DNA of 59,964 nucleotides, from contig CAMCVW010000018.1 in NCBI GenBank assembly GCA_945881915.1, forward strand, positions 1 to 59,964, given 5' to 3'. The notes under the pieces were generated by a model. That model made no database searches, was not told the DNA's origin, and was given only the letters and a program-made list of their open reading frames with translations. The translations under genes and the position numbers were made by a program. Positions 24,228 to 33,380 of this stretch are shown piece after piece. This stretch comes from Thermoflexus hugenholtzii JAD2. Lineage in GTDB: Bacteria; Chloroflexota; Chloroflexia; Chloroflexales; Roseiflexaceae. The stretch's first letter is position 1. Each line of letters opens with the position of its first letter.

Positions 24228-25616
24228 TCAATACGGATAGAGTTGTTCTACATCGACGATACGCAGTGCTCCGATTGGGCAGCGTGAGACGCACGCCATA
24301 TCCTGGAAATCGGCACAAAAATCGCATTTATTGGCTTTTTTGGGTGGTTTGTTGACGATGAGCGAAATAATAGGAATGCGCTGCGCATGGTCTTGCAGTG
24401 TTGCCATAACACCAGGAGTAATCGGATCAACAGTCAACGCATCATACGGGCAGGCAGGCACACACAGCCCACACCCATCGCAACTTGGCCCCACCGTCAA
24501 TACTGAACCTGACCATTGAATTGCGTGCTGCGGGCAAATTTCCATACATTCCGCCCCGACGCGACACTGCCGACACGAATCCAGGATTTGGATAGCCTCA
24601 GTACGAATCCCCGTCAACTGCATCCGTGGCACGCCGTGTCGCGATACACAGCCATCGAGGCACAATTGACAGCCCGGCGGACAGCGCTCCACATCGCGGA
24701 CGAGAATGCGTTCACCGCGCCGTACCCCACGACGTACCAATGCATCCCCGAGTGTATCGAGTTGCGCACCGTACTGATTGCGTTCACGGATACTTGCCTG
24801 CAGAAAATCCGCCATATCGGGATGTTGGTCGAGTAGCGTCAAAAACTGCAGTGTTGGCATGGTCAATATCTGACAGGGTGTCAGCGCTCGTATGTCGTCG
24901 TGCGCCGGCTCGTTGGTCATGAGTGCCGTTGCCCCAAAAAAATCACCCGCATCCAGGTGCGAGAGCACGTGACCCTCATGTTCGACCACAAACTGCCCAG
25001 ATTCGATGAGGTGCAACCCGTTTGGTCGGTTCCCTCGGCGAATGACGAATTCTCCACGACGCACCTCGCGCACCAGTAACTGCTCCGCAATGGCGGTTCG
25101 CTCTGCGTCGCTCATCACGGCGAGGAATGGCACACGCAGCAATGTCGCCAGAACTAGGCGTTGCCGATAAATCCCCCGCAGCTGCTCAAGAAAGCCAGGA
25201 ATCAGGTGCGCATCGCCCTGCAATTGTGTCAATGGAATTTGGAGCAGCTGACAGGGCGACAGGGATACGAGCGTTGAGCTCGCGAAGTGATTGCCGAATA
25301 ACAGACCCTCGCCAAACACATCACCAGCAGAGAGCGTACCCAGTGATGCCTCGCGCCCGATGCGATCATGCAACGTGGCAGACACTGTGCCCTGGAGCAC
25401 AATGTACAGATACTCACTCGGCATCCGCTCAGTCACAATCGTCGTCTGCGCAGCAAAAACACGCAGAATAGTCTGTCGTCCGATCCAACGCAATTCTGCG
25501 ACCGAAAGCGTGCTTATCTGCACCAATTCTCGCAATGCGACAACACGCGCATCGTCAGCCATTCTGCGCGTGCGGCGTTGGACTGTCTCGGTTTTGCGCT
25601 GTATTTTTTCGCTCAT
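24228..25616 (-). CDS. protein with two cyclic-nucleotide-binding domains and a 16-cysteine ferredoxin-like C-terminus
   Basis: 462 residues. Two CNB domains lie at about 50-135 (YLYIVLQGTVSATL, LSAGDVFGEG) and 160-265 (GLHLIESGQFVVEH, LDAGDFFGAT). From residue 312 there are four cysteine quartets: 312/316/319/323, 348/351/357/361, 379/382/385/389 and 431/434/442/446; the last three end in CP like 4Fe-4S ferredoxins. It may be a redox protein gated by a cyclic nucleotide. No DNA-binding helix-turn-helix follows the CNB domains, so it is not a Crp-type regulator. The start overlaps the upstream M20 gene stop (ATGA). Confidence 0.85.
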   Translation of the reverse strand: MSEKIQRKTETVQRRTRRMADDARVVALRELVQISTLSVAELRWIGRQTILRVFAAQTTIVTERMPSEYLYIVLQGTVSATLHDRIGREASLGTLSAGDVFGEGLLFGNHFASSTLVSLSPCQLLQIPLTQLQGDAHLIPGFLEQLRGIYRQRLVLATLLRVPFLAVMSDAERTAIAEQLLVREVRRGEFVIRRGNRPNGLHLIESGQFVVEHEGHVLSHLDAGDFFGATALMTNEPAHDDIRALTPCQILTMPTLQFLTLLDQHPDMADFLQASIRERNQYGAQLDTLGDALVRRGVRRGERILVRDVERCPPGCQLCLDGCVSRHGVPRMQLTGIRTEAIQILDSCRQCRVGAECMEICPQHAIQWSGSVLTVGPSCDGCGLCVPACPYDALTVDPITPGVMATLQDHAQRIPIISLIVNKPPKKANKCDFCADFQDMACVSRCPIGALRIVDVEQLYPY

Positions 25617-26851
25617 GCACCGGAGTCCCGCGCGCGTGCATCGATGACGCGGACTGCCTGGTAGAGTGCCGTCACTGCAGCCTCGATGTCATCTGCAGCA
25701 GCAAATTCTTCGGGACAGTGGCTCCGGCCATCTTTTGTCCGAACAAAGATCATCGCCGCCGGGCAAATGCGTGCCAGCAAGCTGCCATCATGCCCAGCCC
25801 CACTCGAGATGCGCATCGTACTCCCGCAACTCGTCACGCAGGCATCCCCAACGACATCGACTAACCACGCGGGGAAGGTAACCGGAGTCGAATCGTGAAT
25901 CATTTCGATTTCGTACGAGACTCCACGAGAAGCACTTGCTTCATCAAGTGCAAGCGCAATGGTCTGCCAGAGCGACTCGACTTCGGACCAGACCAGGGAC
26001 CGCATTTCGACCGAAAAGCGAACATACCCAGGAACAACGTTCGATTGATTCGGACCGATTGTCAGTGCGCCGACCGTCGCGACCGTACCGGGGATCCTCT
26101 GTGCAGCTGATTCCGCGGAACTGATGACGGTTGCAACTGCTGCCAGAGCGTCATGGCGAAGATGCATTTGTGTCGTCCCCGCATGGTCGGGACGACCGCG
26201 ACAGATAATGTCGGCGCGACGAATGCCAACTATCCCCGTGACCGCAGCGATTGGCTGGTGCGCGTGTTCGAGGAATGGGCCTTGTTCGATGTGTACTTCG
26301 ACATATGCAGTGACAGATCCGCTACTGCGGATTGGGTGTCGCACCAGGTCAGGCGCACCACCGACCATGACGAGTGCATCGACCAATCTGCCCCAACCGG
26401 GGATATCGATATTGAGCGTGCGCTCATCGATGCCGGCACACATTGCAGTGCTCCCAATCAACGACCCAAGCGGAGTCGATTCTTCGGCCAAGAAATCGAT
26501 GACTTCGAGTGGGTGGTCGAGAGTGATTCCTTCTGCATTGAGGGTGCGTGCGACTGCCAGCCCCGCCAAAACACCAAGCGCCCCGTCGTACCGACCTCCA
26601 CCCATCACGGTATCGGTGTGCGAACCCATTATGATGGGTGCTTGCTGTGTTTTCCCGTGGCGCCGCCCGATGAGATTCCCACCTGCATCGACACTCGTCT
26701 CGAGGCCAGCCGCTTCAAACTGTGCACGCAACCAAGCACGTCCCGCCAGAAAAGCAGGGGTGAATGCCCGTCGCGTCGTTCCTACACAACCAGGTTCGAC
26801 GAAGTTCGCCAAGGTAGCGATGTCTCGATGAATCCGTGCATGGTCGATCAT
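25613..26851 (-). CDS. M20-family amidohydrolase (allantoate / N-carbamoyl-amino-acid hydrolase type)
   Basis: 412-residue dinuclear zinc hydrolase. Metal-ligand motifs: MGSHTDTV, GRYDGALGVLAGL, FLAEEST with PLGSLIGST, and HIEQGPFLE; the C-terminus has SGAGHDGS. The pattern fits the allantoate amidohydrolase/hydantoinase (carbamoylase) branch, which releases ammonia and CO2 from ureido groups. No purine or hydantoin pathway genes are adjacent, so substrate stays open. It starts 8 bases after the lipid kinase gene and is coupled to the cNMP/ferredoxin gene. Confidence 0.87.
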   Translation of the reverse strand: MIDHARIHRDIATLANFVEPGCVGTTRRAFTPAFLAGRAWLRAQFEAAGLETSVDAGGNLIGRRHGKTQQAPIIMGSHTDTVMGGGRYDGALGVLAGLAVARTLNAEGITLDHPLEVIDFLAEESTPLGSLIGSTAMCAGIDERTLNIDIPGWGRLVDALVMVGGAPDLVRHPIRSSGSVTAYVEVHIEQGPFLEHAHQPIAAVTGIVGIRRADIICRGRPDHAGTTQMHLRHDALAAVATVISSAESAAQRIPGTVATVGALTIGPNQSNVVPGYVRFSVEMRSLVWSEVESLWQTIALALDEASASRGVSYEIEMIHDSTPVTFPAWLVDVVGDACVTSCGSTMRISSGAGHDGSLLARICPAAMIFVRTKDGRSHCPEEFAAADDIEAAVTALYQAVRVIDARARDSGA

Positions 26852-26859
26852 CTACTATC

Positions 26860-27774
26860 CTAATGCAGCAAATCAACGATTCCTGGACATGCAGTCACCG
26901 TTATGTCACGTGCTGTCGTGCTCACGACTTCACCGTCAATGGCGACAGGCAAGTCGTTTTCACAGGTGATGTGAATCCGTGGAATCCGCTCCATGCGCAC
27001 CTCTGGGAGATGGGTATGGGCAGCTTTTTGGATCAACGGAATATACTGCAGGACTTTGACAATGCCGAGCATGTCTACCATGCAGATATCTAGTTGGCCA
27101 TCATCGATGTGGGCATCTGGAGTCAACCAGAACCCTGCCCCTTGGCACCGACCATTGGCGATAGTGGTAAACATCATGCGGCGCTCGACCATTTCTTCCC
27201 GGAAGTGTATCTTCATGGGGAACGCCTTGTAATTCAACAGTGCCTTCAGAATAGCCAAGTAGTAAACAGCCCAACCGGTGAGACGCTTAAACTTGAGTGC
27301 TTCGGCGGCGGCTTGCGCATCAAAACCCACCCCAACGGCATTGAGCAGGTACCGATTGACTTGGCCAGGGACTTCGACGAGTCCAAGGTCAATCGGTCGG
27401 CGTTTGTTTTCGAGGATGCGCCGAATTCCGCCCGCGATATCGTCTGCTTTGACGTCTTCCAATACTTTCACAAAATCACTGCCCGTACCCAATGGGATGA
27501 CCCCAAACGCTGCGCGCCTGCCGGTGAGCGCATTCCCCTCGACGACGCCATTGACGGTTTCGTTCAGGGTACCATCACCGCCTATCGCAATCACCACGTC
27601 GCTGCCCTGCTGGACCGCTTCGCGCGCAAGCTGTGTTGCGTGGCCTCGTGCATTGGTCAACAACAAGGTATAGGGAATATCTGCGGCACGGAGTGCTTCT
27701 TCGAGCGCCGCTTGGCGGCGACCCGCCTTCCCACGCCCAGCCGATGGATTAAGGATGATTGTCGTCTTCGACAT
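26860..27774 (-). CDS. diacylglycerol/lipid kinase family protein (YegS/DgkB-like)
   Basis: 304-residue soluble lipid kinase. It begins MSKTTIILNPSAGRGKAGR, with the nucleotide motif AIGGDGTLNETVNG and PLGTGSDFVKVL, then the C-terminal beta-sandwich. It phosphorylates diacylglycerol or a related lipid at the membrane face. AAAGGAG lies before the ATG at 27774; a longer start at 27813 is less likely. First gene of a leftward operon (kinase, M20 hydrolase, cNMP/ferredoxin protein, comF) and divergent from the YccF gene. Confidence 0.9.
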   Translation of the reverse strand: MSKTTIILNPSAGRGKAGRRQAALEEALRAADIPYTLLLTNARGHATQLAREAVQQGSDVVIAIGGDGTLNETVNGVVEGNALTGRRAAFGVIPLGTGSDFVKVLEDVKADDIAGGIRRILENKRRPIDLGLVEVPGQVNRYLLNAVGVGFDAQAAAEALKFKRLTGWAVYYLAILKALLNYKAFPMKIHFREEMVERRMMFTTIANGRCQGAGFWLTPDAHIDDGQLDICMVDMLGIVKVLQYIPLIQKAAHTHLPEVRMERIPRIHITCENDLPVAIDGEVVSTTARDITVTACPGIVDLLH

Positions 27775-27907
27775 ACAGACTCCTTTGACCGCAGAGTGTG
27801 CCAAAACGGTCATATTCGCGTACTACCTTGGTGGATGCTTGGTATTATAACTGATGCAACATGTACGAATAAGCCTTCGTATCACATTCTGTAGAAAAGG
27901 AGTTTTC

Positions 27908-28318
27908 ATGTCATCACATGCTGTCAAACAATCACCGAATCTCCTCATCCGTGTCATCTGGTTTCTTTTGTTGGGCTGGTGGCTCAGTGGTATCTGGACG
28001 GTCATCGCGTGGGTACTGTGTATCTCGATTATAGGGTTGCCCTTGGGAATCATCATGTTGAATGCACTGCCCCAAGTGACGACGCTCCGGAGCCGAGACC
28101 TGGTAACCGTTCTCGACGCACGTGGTGTCATCACCGTTGTCGATACTGATCAATATCCTCTACTCATACGAGCAGTGTATTTTGTCTTTGTCGGTTGGTG
28201 GTTTAGCGCTATCTGGCTCAGCGTGGCCTGGCTGCTGGGCTCGACCGTGGTACTGCTCCCGGTCAGCTTCTGGATGATTAACCGTGCGCCTGCCGCCCTC
28301 CTGTTGACCCGCAACTAA
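27908..28318 (+). CDS. YccF-domain membrane protein
   Basis: 136-residue inner-membrane protein with two copies of the YccF-type segment (IRVIWFLLLGWWLSGIWTVI and IRAVYFVFVGWWFSAIWLSV), each followed by another hydrophobic stretch, so four helices in total. AAAAGGAG precedes the ATG at 27908. Function of the family is unknown. Confidence 0.85.
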   Translation: MSSHAVKQSPNLLIRVIWFLLLGWWLSGIWTVIAWVLCISIIGLPLGIIMLNALPQVTTLRSRDLVTVLDARGVITVVDTDQYPLLIRAVYFVFVGWWFSAIWLSVAWLLGSTVVLLPVSFWMINRAPAALLLTRN

Positions 28319-28338
28319 AGTCCCGGTGACTCGCATTC

Positions 28339-28366
28339 GCGTCGCTGTCTTTGCTGACAGCGACGC
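28339..28366 (+). terminator. hairpin after the YccF gene
   Basis: GCGTCGCTGTC / GACAGCGACGC, extended by outer GACTC and GAGTC arms, with TTT in between. Probable terminator with a weak T tract. Confidence 0.6.
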
Positions 28367-28429
28367 TTTGAGTCAGTTGTCGTGAATGGTGCTAGAATAG
28401 CGACATCCACCGACACAAAGGAAGCAGCA

Positions 28430-29671
28430 ATGACACTCGATATTGCATGGATTCGGAACCAATTTCCCGCACTCGCCGAACAGGTAGACGGTCAACCTGC
28501 AGTGTTCTTCGATGGTCCTGGCGGTACACAGGTGCCAAATCAGGTCATCGATGCGATTAGTGACTACCTACGCCACTCCAATGCGAACACGCACGGATCA
28601 TTCTTGACGAGTCAACGCACCGATGCTGCGATTACTGCATCTCGGCAGGCAATGGCAGACTTTTTGGGTTGTGCTGCGGACGAAGTCATCTTTGGCGCCA
28701 ATATGACGTCATTGACATTCTCACTGGCGCGTGCCATCGGTCGGACCCTCAAGCCCGGTGACGAAATCGTCACAACCAAGCTCGACCATGATGCAAACGT
28801 CGCCCCCTGGCATGCCTTGAAAGAACTTGGAGTTGTCATCCGCGAGGTCGATGTGGACGTCGAAGACTGCACACTGGATATGGCCGATTTCGCCAGCAAA
28901 GTCAACGCCAAGACCAAACTCATCGCAATCGGCTTCGCATCGAATGCGGTAGGCACCATCAATGACATCAAAGCAGCAGTCAAGCTCGGACGTGCGGTCG
29001 GAGCAATGATTTTTGTGGACGCAGTGCATTACGCACCGCACGGCCCAATCGACGTCAAAGCACTCGACGTTGACTTTTTGGCCTGCTCCCCGTACAAGTT
29101 TTTTGCCCCACACAGCGGCACGATCTATGGCAAAAAAGCGCATCTCGAAGGCATTGCAGCCTATAAAGTACGCCCTGCGGGCAATGATTCGACCGAACGC
29201 TGGGAAACAGGCACCAAAAACCATGAAATCATGGCTGGAGTCACTGCCGCCATTGACTATCTCGCCGAATTAGGAACTCGCACCGCAGGCAAACCATTTG
29301 CGACACGTCGCGAAGCAGTCGATTACGCTATGCATGCGATCCAGGATTACGAGCGCACGTTGAGCGATTACCTCATCAGCGGGCTACTCAAAATTCCCGG
29401 TCTGACGTTTTATGGCATCAGTGACAGTAGCGATTTCGGCAAGCGCACACCTACTGTGGCAATTCGCATGGCCAAGCACACCCCCAACGAGGTCGCAGTA
29501 GCCTTGGCACACAAGGGGATTTTCGTGTGGGATGGCAATTACTACGCCCTCAATTTGACCGAACGTCTCGGGGTAGAAGAGACAGGCGGTATGGTTCGCA
29601 TCGGGCTCGTCCATTACAACACTACCCAAGAAGTCGACCGCTTGTTGGCGGCACTCAACGCATTGGCATAG
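28430..29671 (+). CDS. class V aminotransferase (cysteine desulfurase-like)
   Basis: 413-residue PLP enzyme of the cysteine desulfurase-like branch. It opens with FFDGPGGTQVPNQVIDAI; SNANTHGSF and the aspartate motif FVDAVHYAPH follow; the PLP lysine is in ACSPYKFFAPHSG. It lacks a clear desulfurase active-site Cys loop, so sulfur transfer is not assured; amino or lyase chemistry is also possible. AAAGGAAG precedes the ATG at 28430, and an extended -10 (TGCTAGAAT) lies about 30 bases upstream. No Fe-S assembly genes are adjacent. Confidence 0.85.
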   Translation: MTLDIAWIRNQFPALAEQVDGQPAVFFDGPGGTQVPNQVIDAISDYLRHSNANTHGSFLTSQRTDAAITASRQAMADFLGCAADEVIFGANMTSLTFSLARAIGRTLKPGDEIVTTKLDHDANVAPWHALKELGVVIREVDVDVEDCTLDMADFASKVNAKTKLIAIGFASNAVGTINDIKAAVKLGRAVGAMIFVDAVHYAPHGPIDVKALDVDFLACSPYKFFAPHSGTIYGKKAHLEGIAAYKVRPAGNDSTERWETGTKNHEIMAGVTAAIDYLAELGTRTAGKPFATRREAVDYAMHAIQDYERTLSDYLISGLLKIPGLTFYGISDSSDFGKRTPTVAIRMAKHTPNEVAVALAHKGIFVWDGNYYALNLTERLGVEETGGMVRIGLVHYNTTQEVDRLLAALNALA

Positions 29672-29680
29672 GACCCTGTT

Positions 29681-30916
29681 TCATTCCGTCCGAACGTGCC
29701 CGCGCTGACGCAGCGCGGGCACGAATGCTATCCCGAGCGATCCGAAGGCACTCAACATTCCTACCCACAGATATATCGCGACATAATCACCCGTATTGGT
29801 ACGTATGGTCTCTACGAGTACGGGCATCACCGCCCGCGCAACAGTCAATACCAACGCCAAAATGCCACTCAGAGCGCCATAAATAGCAACTCCGTACCGG
29901 TCTGCAAAGAGCGCCGCCCGGACCGGTGTGATTGCACCAAAGCTCAGTCCAAATAACACTACACAACCCCAAATCCCCCATCCTCCAGGGAACAACATCA
30001 ACACAACCAGGGCCAGTCCTTGCATGACACACAACGCCGTAGCCAAGGTATACCGCGATACATATGCGCCGAGCGGTGTGAAGAGCAGACGACTCGGCAA
30101 AGCCAGCACTCCCGCTGCAGCCGCATACCAGGCTGCGTCAGTTGCACTCAAGCCGCGGTCGATGAGCAACGGCACAAACGTCTGCAACACGACGACGAGT
30201 GCACACGTCGACGCCAAAAATGCACCGCCCAACAGCCAAAATCCACGGTCATGCATTGCTTCACGCACTGCATGCAGCGGGACGGGGCGTACCGGTGCGG
30301 TCGTCGGCCCATGCGCACCATCGACCACTGCCCCAACATCAGCGGGTGATTTACGCACCCACCAGGCCAGCAACGGGGCTACCACAACCAGCATAACCCC
30401 AGCGTAGATCCATGTGGTGACATTCCACGAATAGCGTTCGATCAACCACGTTGTGGTAGGCGTGGCAATGATAATCGCAAATCCGGCGACAAACGTCAGA
30501 ACGGTCAAGGCGGTGCTTCGTTTTCGGTCAAACCATTGCGCCACAATGACGAACGCTGGTTCATAGAGCGTGGTCGCCATAGATATTCCGAGCATGACCC
30601 ACACCACGATATGTTGCCATGGCTCGGTCACAAATCCCCACAATGCCAACCAAACTGCGCCCCAGATTGCTCCGGCTGTCATCAACCAACGCGCACCATA
30701 CCGGTCAAGCAAAATGCCCACCGGCCAGGCGAGCAACCCGGCGACGAGTTGGGCAGCCGTAACCGCGCCATTGATGGTCGCTCGAGACCAGCCAAAGGCC
30801 TGCTCTAATGGCACGACATAGACGCTGAACGCGTATATGAGAATGCCGTACGAGAGCGTTTCGGTCACTGCCAATACCGCTACCAAGTTCCATCCGTAGT
30901 ACCAGCGGCGGGTCAC
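29681..30916 (-). CDS. MFS transporter
   Basis: 411-residue major facilitator with about 12 helices, beginning MTRRWYYGWNLVAVLAVTET, which resembles the monocarboxylate/oxalate-formate (OFA-like) branch. The start is GTG at 30916, whose GTGA overlaps the stop of the glycosyltransferase gene; GAGAGG lies upstream. Substrate is unknown. It is in one operon with the glycosyltransferase and converges on the class V aminotransferase gene 9 bases away. Confidence 0.88.
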   Translation of the reverse strand: MTRRWYYGWNLVAVLAVTETLSYGILIYAFSVYVVPLEQAFGWSRATINGAVTAAQLVAGLLAWPVGILLDRYGARWLMTAGAIWGAVWLALWGFVTEPWQHIVVWVMLGISMATTLYEPAFVIVAQWFDRKRSTALTVLTFVAGFAIIIATPTTTWLIERYSWNVTTWIYAGVMLVVVAPLLAWWVRKSPADVGAVVDGAHGPTTAPVRPVPLHAVREAMHDRGFWLLGGAFLASTCALVVVLQTFVPLLIDRGLSATDAAWYAAAAGVLALPSRLLFTPLGAYVSRYTLATALCVMQGLALVVLMLFPGGWGIWGCVVLFGLSFGAITPVRAALFADRYGVAIYGALSGILALVLTVARAVMPVLVETIRTNTGDYVAIYLWVGMLSAFGSLGIAFVPALRQRGHVRTE

Positions 30917-31995
30917 CGGTTCCTCTCGAGCATGGACCGTGTCGCAGATGCGCACCGCGCCCATGTGTACTGTTTGACACGCGCCAACCCGCGGGCAACA
31001 CACGCTGCAACCAGCAGGTCGTCACGATCGACTCGTTGGAGTGCGTCAGTAATCGACGGGACAGACAGTGGATCAAAGTAGACCGCCGCGTCGCCTGCAA
31101 CCTCGGGAAGCGCAGTCGTCTGTGCGCACACCACCGTCGTCCCACTCGCCATCGCCTCGAGTACCGGCATGCCGAACCCCTCATAGAGTGAGGGGAACAC
31201 AAATGCCCGCGCACTGGCAAGCAATCCATAGAGCTCAACATCCGACACGAAGCCCACCATGTGGATGTTTTTTCGCACAGGCGATGCGTCGATGAGCGCC
31301 TGGAGCGGCTCGCCCAGCCAGCCCACTTTGCCCGCGATCACCAGATGCGTGTCGTGCGTCTGCGGCATACGCACAAACGCCTCGATGAGGCGTTGCAGAT
31401 TTTTCCGTGGCTGGAGCGTCCCAACACTCAGAAAATAGCGCGTGTATGCTTGCGGTGTCGCATTGCTCGGCCGGAATGCAGCCGATACGCCATGTGCGAT
31501 TACCTGTATCCGCTGCCGATCAACCCCGGTATAACGCACCAAATCGTCCGCAGTCGCCTGCGAAATAGCGATAATTCCATCCGCGACCCAAGCTGCCCAG
31601 CGTGTGCTCACGCGCAAATAGATGTTTTGGAACGTCGTATGAGCTGCCGCATACGCCAAAAATCCCAAATCGTGGATCGTCGTCACCACCCGCGTGCCCC
31701 GCAACAATGGTGCATTCCAGGGGATGACGTGTGATGGAATAAACAAGACATCCGGGCGATCGATGAATACGTCCCATGCAAGGCGTGTATGCGTCCAGAG
31801 CCGCGCACCAGGAAGTACTCGGATGGACATTTCCGGCGCTAACGTTGGCAAATCTGAGGGCATCTCGCGGCAGTAGAGGATGTATTGATGCGGACCAGGG
31901 TCTGCAGCGAGTGCCGCCAGCAGTTCCCATGTGTAGCGTTCGGTGCCAGTACGCTGCCGCGTCGCCAATCTGCTTATGTCAATACCAATGCGCAC
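30913..31995 (-). CDS. glycosyltransferase family 4 (GT-B fold)
   Basis: 360 residues. The C-terminal donor-binding domain has SVGTLQPRKNLQRLIEAF and FPSLYEGFGMPVLEAMASG, the typical GT4 E-x7-E region. The N-terminal half (VRIGIDISRLATRQRTGTERYT) is the acceptor domain. Probable transfer of a sugar to a lipid or glycan at the cytosolic face. GTG start with AAAAGGAG 5 bases upstream. First of the two-gene operon with the MFS transporter. Confidence 0.92.
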   Translation of the reverse strand: MRIGIDISRLATRQRTGTERYTWELLAALAADPGPHQYILYCREMPSDLPTLAPEMSIRVLPGARLWTHTRLAWDVFIDRPDVLFIPSHVIPWNAPLLRGTRVVTTIHDLGFLAYAAAHTTFQNIYLRVSTRWAAWVADGIIAISQATADDLVRYTGVDRQRIQVIAHGVSAAFRPSNATPQAYTRYFLSVGTLQPRKNLQRLIEAFVRMPQTHDTHLVIAGKVGWLGEPLQALIDASPVRKNIHMVGFVSDVELYGLLASARAFVFPSLYEGFGMPVLEAMASGTTVVCAQTTALPEVAGDAAVYFDPLSVPSITDALQRVDRDDLLVAACVARGLARVKQYTWARCASATRSMLERNR

Positions 31996-32053
31996 AGCGA
32001 CTCCTTTTCGTCCTGTCTATAGAATAACACTCTCAACAACAGATATTACTGCG

Positions 32054-32079
32054 CTCCGCACATCACATAACGTGCGGAG
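32054..32079. promoter_or_regulatory. hairpin in a divergent intergenic region
   Basis: CTCCGCAC / GTGCGGAG with a 10-base loop, about 50 bases upstream of a TATAAT (32106-32111) for the ligase gene. Either a regulator site or a chance structure. Confidence 0.3.
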
Positions 32080-32143
32080 GTTTCATTTGTTCGACTTTAG
32101 ACGTGTATAATACCTGCATACTATTCCAACAAGGAAGCACGAT

Positions 32144-33343
32144 ATGCAACTCTTCGACACGCTGCGCGGTCACAAAGCGACGCTCGAGATCCCGACTGAC
32201 CGTCCATTGACGCTGTACGTCTGTGGCGTCACCCCCTACGACACGACGCATATCGGACATGCCCACACATTTCTGATTTTCGACATACTCATTCGGTATA
32301 TCCGCTCACAGGGTGGCCAGGTCACCTACTGCCAGAATGTCACCGACGTCGATGACCCGCTCTTCGAGCGCGCCAATCGCGACAACATCGCCTGGGATGC
32401 ACTGGCCAAGCGCGAAGTCGATCAGTATCTCAAAGACTGCACGGCCATGAACTTCCTCACACCTGACTTCTTCCCCAAAGTCTCGGAAGAAATCGGCGGG
32501 ATGATTCCCATCATCGAAGGCCTCATCAAAAACGGCAAAGCCTACGTTGCCAACGGCAATGTCTTCTTCGACGTCAGCAGCGAACCGAGCTACGGCGAAA
32601 TGGCCCGCCTCGGCGGCTACGAAGAACTCCTCAAAACTGCCAACGAACGCGGCAATAATCCCAACGACCCCAACAAAACCGACCCTCTTGATTTTGTGCT
32701 ATGGCGCACCTCCAACCCCGGTGAACCAACCTGGCCCAGCCCCTGGGGGCTCGGCCGCCCGGGTTGGCACATCGAATGCACTGCCATGTCGACCCGCTAT
32801 CTCGGCGAACAGCTCGATATTCACGGCGGTGGCCGCGACTTGATGTTCCCCCATCATCCGTCCGAAATCGTTCAGACCGAAGGCTACACCGGCAAGCGCC
32901 CATTCACGCGCTTCTGGATGCATGGCGGATTGACCTGGCTGGACGGCGCCAAAATGAGCAAATCCCTGGGCAATTTGGTCTTTGTGCGCGACGCAGTGTT
33001 GCAGCAGAGCCCCGATTCGATTCGCTGGTATCTTGCGTCATTCCCGTATCGCGAAGATTTCAACTACATCCGAGCTGATGCAAAAGCCGCCGAAGGCGAG
33101 ATTGCAGCTTTGGTCAGCGCCTTGCGTGCCCCGGCAGGGAACGGACCTGAACTCGACCTGGGTGCCGACTCCGCAGCATTCTATGCCGCTCTAGACGACG
33201 ATTTGGCCATGCATATTGCCTTGCAGCACCTCAAGACGATGATTACCCGCATCAACTCGCAGAGCGTCACACACTCCATTGCAGCAGCCCAAAAGCTCCT
33301 GCGTGCCTGTGCTCAGGTCATCGGATTCAAGGCAGCAGAATAG
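32144..33343 (+). CDS. short cysteinyl-tRNA synthetase / MshC-like cysteine ligase
   Basis: 399-residue class I synthetase fold that activates cysteine with ATP. Motifs: zinc ligand C27, THIGHA at 35-40, zinc ligand C212 (GWHIECTAM), HH at 237-238, E241, and KMSKS at 270-274. Normal CysRS is about 460-500 residues with a C-terminal tRNA-anticodon domain, which is missing here. The [14 protein letters not shown] and KSLGNLVFV segments look more like MshC (cysteine to glucosaminyl-inositol ligase), whereas HHPSE retains the CysRS glutamate. It may be a tRNA-independent cysteine ligase or a minimal CysRS. It precedes the LamG-like gene by 37 bases. Confidence 0.85.
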   Translation: MQLFDTLRGHKATLEIPTDRPLTLYVCGVTPYDTTHIGHAHTFLIFDILIRYIRSQGGQVTYCQNVTDVDDPLFERANRDNIAWDALAKREVDQYLKDCTAMNFLTPDFFPKVSEEIGGMIPIIEGLIKNGKAYVANGNVFFDVSSEPSYGEMARLGGYEELLKTANERGNNPNDPNKTDPLDFVLWRTSNPGEPTWPSPWGLGRPGWHIECTAMSTRYLGEQLDIHGGGRDLMFPHHPSEIVQTEGYTGKRPFTRFWMHGGLTWLDGAKMSKSLGNLVFVRDAVLQQSPDSIRWYLASFPYREDFNYIRADAKAAEGEIAALVSALRAPAGNGPELDLGADSAAFYAALDDDLAMHIALQHLKTMITRINSQSVTHSIAAAQKLLRACAQVIGFKAAE

Positions 33344-33380
33344 CCCTTAGCAGTGATTTTTCGCCATACCAAGGAACGAC

